Assembly: GCA_902465155.1 (NCBI GenBank)
Contig: CABQLY010000015.1
Span: 1 to 52,449, forward strand
From: an uncultured Oscillospiraceae bacterium
GTDB lineage: Bacteria > Bacillota > Clostridia > Oscillospirales > Acutalibacteraceae
Direction of reading: 5' to 3'
Length of the DNA: 52,449 nt
Each line of letters begins with the position of its first letter. Position 1 is the stretch's first letter. A program made the position numbers and the translations under genes. The notes below the pieces were generated by a model, which was not told the origin of the DNA, searched no databases, and saw only the letters and a list, made by a program, of their open reading frames with translations. Positions 50,613 through 52,449 of this stretch are shown here, piece by piece.

Positions 50613-52073
50613 GGCGTTACGGCGTTAATGCTGGCAGCGGTTTTAATGTTTTCCGGCTGCGGCGCTAAAAACACCGCCAGCAACGATTCCGATTACGGCT
50701 CTGAAGAAAGCCAGGGCCAAATTATTTCGGGCGAGGAAAACCAAAGCCAGGTAAGCGGCGGCAATAATTCTACCGCGCAAGCCAACAACTCTAAAGCCGG
50801 CAGTGCAGGCCAAGCTTCTAACGGCGGCACGCAAACCGGCGGCAGCACCACCTTTGGGTCCGACCCGTATGCCAACATTCCGCAAAGCGCTAAATCTAAA
50901 AGCGTTCATGTTTTAATGTGGCGTAATTACACCCCGTTAGAGCAAAAGCTGGTAACCGGGTTCGAGAAAAAAACAGGCATTAAGGTTCGCACCACCAAAA
51001 CAACCGAGAACGAATATGCCACCAAGCTGCTTTCCTTGGTTTCGGGCAACGATTCGCCGGATGTTGTAATGATCGAATCTGCCGACTACCCCGGTGTGGC
51101 AATGCGCTCATTACAAATTTTAGACCCCACTGTTTATAAGTTAAGCGATAGCTTTTGGTACAAACCCTACATGGATGTTTTTAAAGCCAACGGAAAGTTT
51201 TTTGCCGTTTCGGCTCGCGGACCCTGGGCAACCGAGGATACAAATTATGTAACCTATTACAAGCCCTCGGTGTTAAAAAATTCCGGCATTAGCGAGGACC
51301 CCTGGACCCTTTACAAGCAAGGCAAGTGGAATTGGGATAAGCAAAAAGAAATTGCCACTAAAATTAAGCAAAAGGGCAGCGGTTACATTGGCCTTTCGCT
51401 GCAAAATCAGGATATAATGATGTACAGCACCGGTACCGATTTGGTAAGCTACGATGGCAAACAGTTTAAAAGCACTTTAAGCAATTCTGCCACCACCTCG
51501 CTCATTACCAAGGCTTGGCAGCAGGTTGCCGCTTTTCATAAGGACGGCATTTCCTCCGACTGGAATTTAAGCGCCGTTCAGCAGGGCAAGGTTGGCTTGT
51601 TCAGCGCCATTGCTTACGGTATGTACAACGCCAGCACCGACGCTTGGTTTACCAAAGTACCGCACACCTCGGCCGATATTAAAGCCGTACCGGTGGCCGG
51701 GCCTAAGGGCAGCACCGCTTACACTCCGGTTCGTGTAAAGGCTTGGGGTACCGCTAAAAATGCTAAAAACCCGGTTGGCGCCGCTTACTTTATGCGCTAT
51801 TACTTAGATACTAAGAATTGTGATATGGCCGGTTCCTTCTACAACGAGCAGTTCCGTGAGGTTTACAACACCATTACCTCTGCCAGCGCAAAAAAATCTA
51901 TTATGCGCGGCGAAGGCGTTATTGATTATGTTTCGGTTGGAACCTACGGCGGTATTTGTAACGACCTTTTAAATTCAACCGCCGAGCAGATCACCAGTGT
52001 TTTAAACGCCTCGAAAGGTAAAATGAACACCGGTATTAACCGCGCAAACAAGGAATTGAAAAAAATAGGTTAA
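50580..52073 (+). CDS. ABC transporter sugar-binding lipoprotein (family 1 SBP)
   Basis: The 497-residue protein has GGAGGT before the ATG, a lipobox MFSGC (Cys at about residue 27) and a low-complexity Ser/Asn/Gly/Gln linker to about residue 95. The binding domain begins SVHVLMWRNYTPLEQKLV and contains FEKKTGIKVRTT and LVSGNDSPDVVMIE, as in carbohydrate-binding proteins. No permease genes follow before the terminator cluster, so it must use membrane components encoded elsewhere. Together with the lipoprotein glycosidase it forms a surface capture unit. Confidence 0.9.
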   Translation: MKKMFSFKRGAGVTALMLAAVLMFSGCGAKNTASNDSDYGSEESQGQIISGEENQSQVSGGNNSTAQANNSKAGSAGQASNGGTQTGGSTTFGSDPYANIPQSAKSKSVHVLMWRNYTPLEQKLVTGFEKKTGIKVRTTKTTENEYATKLLSLVSGNDSPDVVMIESADYPGVAMRSLQILDPTVYKLSDSFWYKPYMDVFKANGKFFAVSARGPWATEDTNYVTYYKPSVLKNSGISEDPWTLYKQGKWNWDKQKEIATKIKQKGSGYIGLSLQNQDIMMYSTGTDLVSYDGKQFKSTLSNSATTSLITKAWQQVAAFHKDGISSDWNLSAVQQGKVGLFSAIAYGMYNASTDAWFTKVPHTSADIKAVPVAGPKGSTAYTPVRVKAWGTAKNAKNPVGAAYFMRYYLDTKNCDMAGSFYNEQFREVYNTITSASAKKSIMRGEGVIDYVSVGTYGGICNDLLNSTAEQITSVLNASKGKMNTGINRANKELKKIG

Positions 52074-52079
52074 CGCCCC

Positions 52080-52158
52080 TGTACCGTTTTGCTTGTTGCT
52101 GCAAAACCGTGTACGGATATCTCCCCCTTAGCTTTTGTAAGTCTCCCATTACAAAAGC
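52080..52158 (+). promoter_or_regulatory. Two hairpins downstream of the binding-protein gene
   Basis: GTACCGTTTTGC (52081-52092) can pair with GCAAAACCGTGTAC (52101-52114), with a bulge, and GCTTTTGTAA (52131-52140) pairs perfectly with TTACAAAAGC (52149-52158). They precede the terminator and may protect the 3' end of the transcript. Confidence 0.5.
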
Positions 52159-52159
52159 A

Positions 52160-52200
52160 AAATCAACCGTCGGTGAACAGCCGGCGGTTGATTTGTTTTT
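52160..52200 (+). terminator. Rho-independent terminator of the binding-protein operon
   Basis: AAATCAACCGTCGG (52160-52173) pairs with CCGGCGGTTGATTT (52181-52194) with one T-G pair and is followed by GTTTTT. Bases 52201-52417 contain no gene I can support. Confidence 0.85.
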
Positions 52201-52417
52201 GTGCGGCCTTGGGCAGGGAATTAGGCCTTTTTGGGGCTTAGGCTTTTGGCTGCTTGCCGGGTAAAGGCACAAGCTAAAAACAAAGCGTTAAAAAGCAAAG
52301 GGGGGTTAAAGCTGCCCGCCTAAGCTAACAAGCAGGGCTGCTTTTGCGTGTTTTTGGCCGGCGTTGGAATGTTACGGCTTAATTTGCCGGCTTAAAGGGC
52401 ATTACAAAAAAAGGTTG

Positions 52418-52449
52418 GCCGCCCGCTGCAAGCACCTGCAGCGGGCGGC
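52418..52449. terminator. Perfect hairpin at the window edge
   Basis: GCCGCCCGCTGCA (52418-52430) pairs perfectly with TGCAGCGGGCGGC (52437-52449). On the minus strand it is followed by CAACC and seven T residues, so it may end a minus-strand gene beyond the window. Confidence 0.6.

Overview
The window looks like a chromosomal piece of a gut-type Clostridia (Oscillospiraceae/Ruminococcaceae-like). The evidence is Gram-positive gene content and order (ruvC-ruvA-ruvB, ecfA1-ecfA2-ecfT-truA, a zinc-finger ClpE, a NusG domain II protein next to a Gx transporter), strong AAGGAGG-type ribosome sites with frequent GTG/TTG starts, TTGACA-17-TATAAT promoters, lipobox lipoproteins and a large surface protein with a TPSTGD sorting-type tail. 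No rRNA, tRNA, CRISPR array, prophage or insertion sequence was recognised. Species assignment is not possible by eye.

Positions 1-33.6 kb are mostly housekeeping. In order: mutY, an EamA exporter, a GDSL/SGNH esterase (minus strand), ruvC-ruvA-(repeat-rich gap)-ruvB, then a tightly packed chain of glmM, an rRNA-type methyltransferase, ecfA1, ecfA2, ecfT, truA and a DUF5711 propeller protein. Next come cvpA, clpE, a DUF5412-like protein, a cyclophilin, an orphan PqqD-like/S26-peptidase pair, a folate cluster (folE, folP, an unknown membrane protein, folB, folK), a NusG domain II protein plus Gx transporter, asnB, a DAHP synthase, citrate synthase (minus), an AraC regulator, an RluD-type pseudouridine synthase, a HAD phosphatase, an esterase, nadE with a decayed nadE fragment downstream, and a corrinoid adenosyltransferase (minus).

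Positions 33.7-52.1 kb form an accessory carbohydrate-related locus and are the most interesting part. Three secreted proteins (1088, 559 and 1823 aa) are built from one ~150-residue repeat that I do not recognise. One of them carries a fused clan GH-A-like glycosidase module. The same module is present again as a stand-alone lipoprotein 13,423 bp downstream, followed by an ABC sugar-binding lipoprotein. Between them are two enzymes without signal peptides (a GH78 rhamnosidase-like protein and a DUF3863-like protein) and a 34-residue peptide gene. The sequence allows the history to be read: a repeat-protein gene was tandemly duplicated with its promoter, and a segment carrying the glycosidase and the first codons of the binding-protein gene was fused onto one copy.

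The inferred working model is that surface-anchored and secreted repeat proteins bind a glycan, the lipoprotein and the secreted glycosidase cut it, the binding protein captures products, and the two cytoplasmic enzymes trim them. The substrate is unknown, and no permease, sortase or dedicated regulator for the locus lies in the window.
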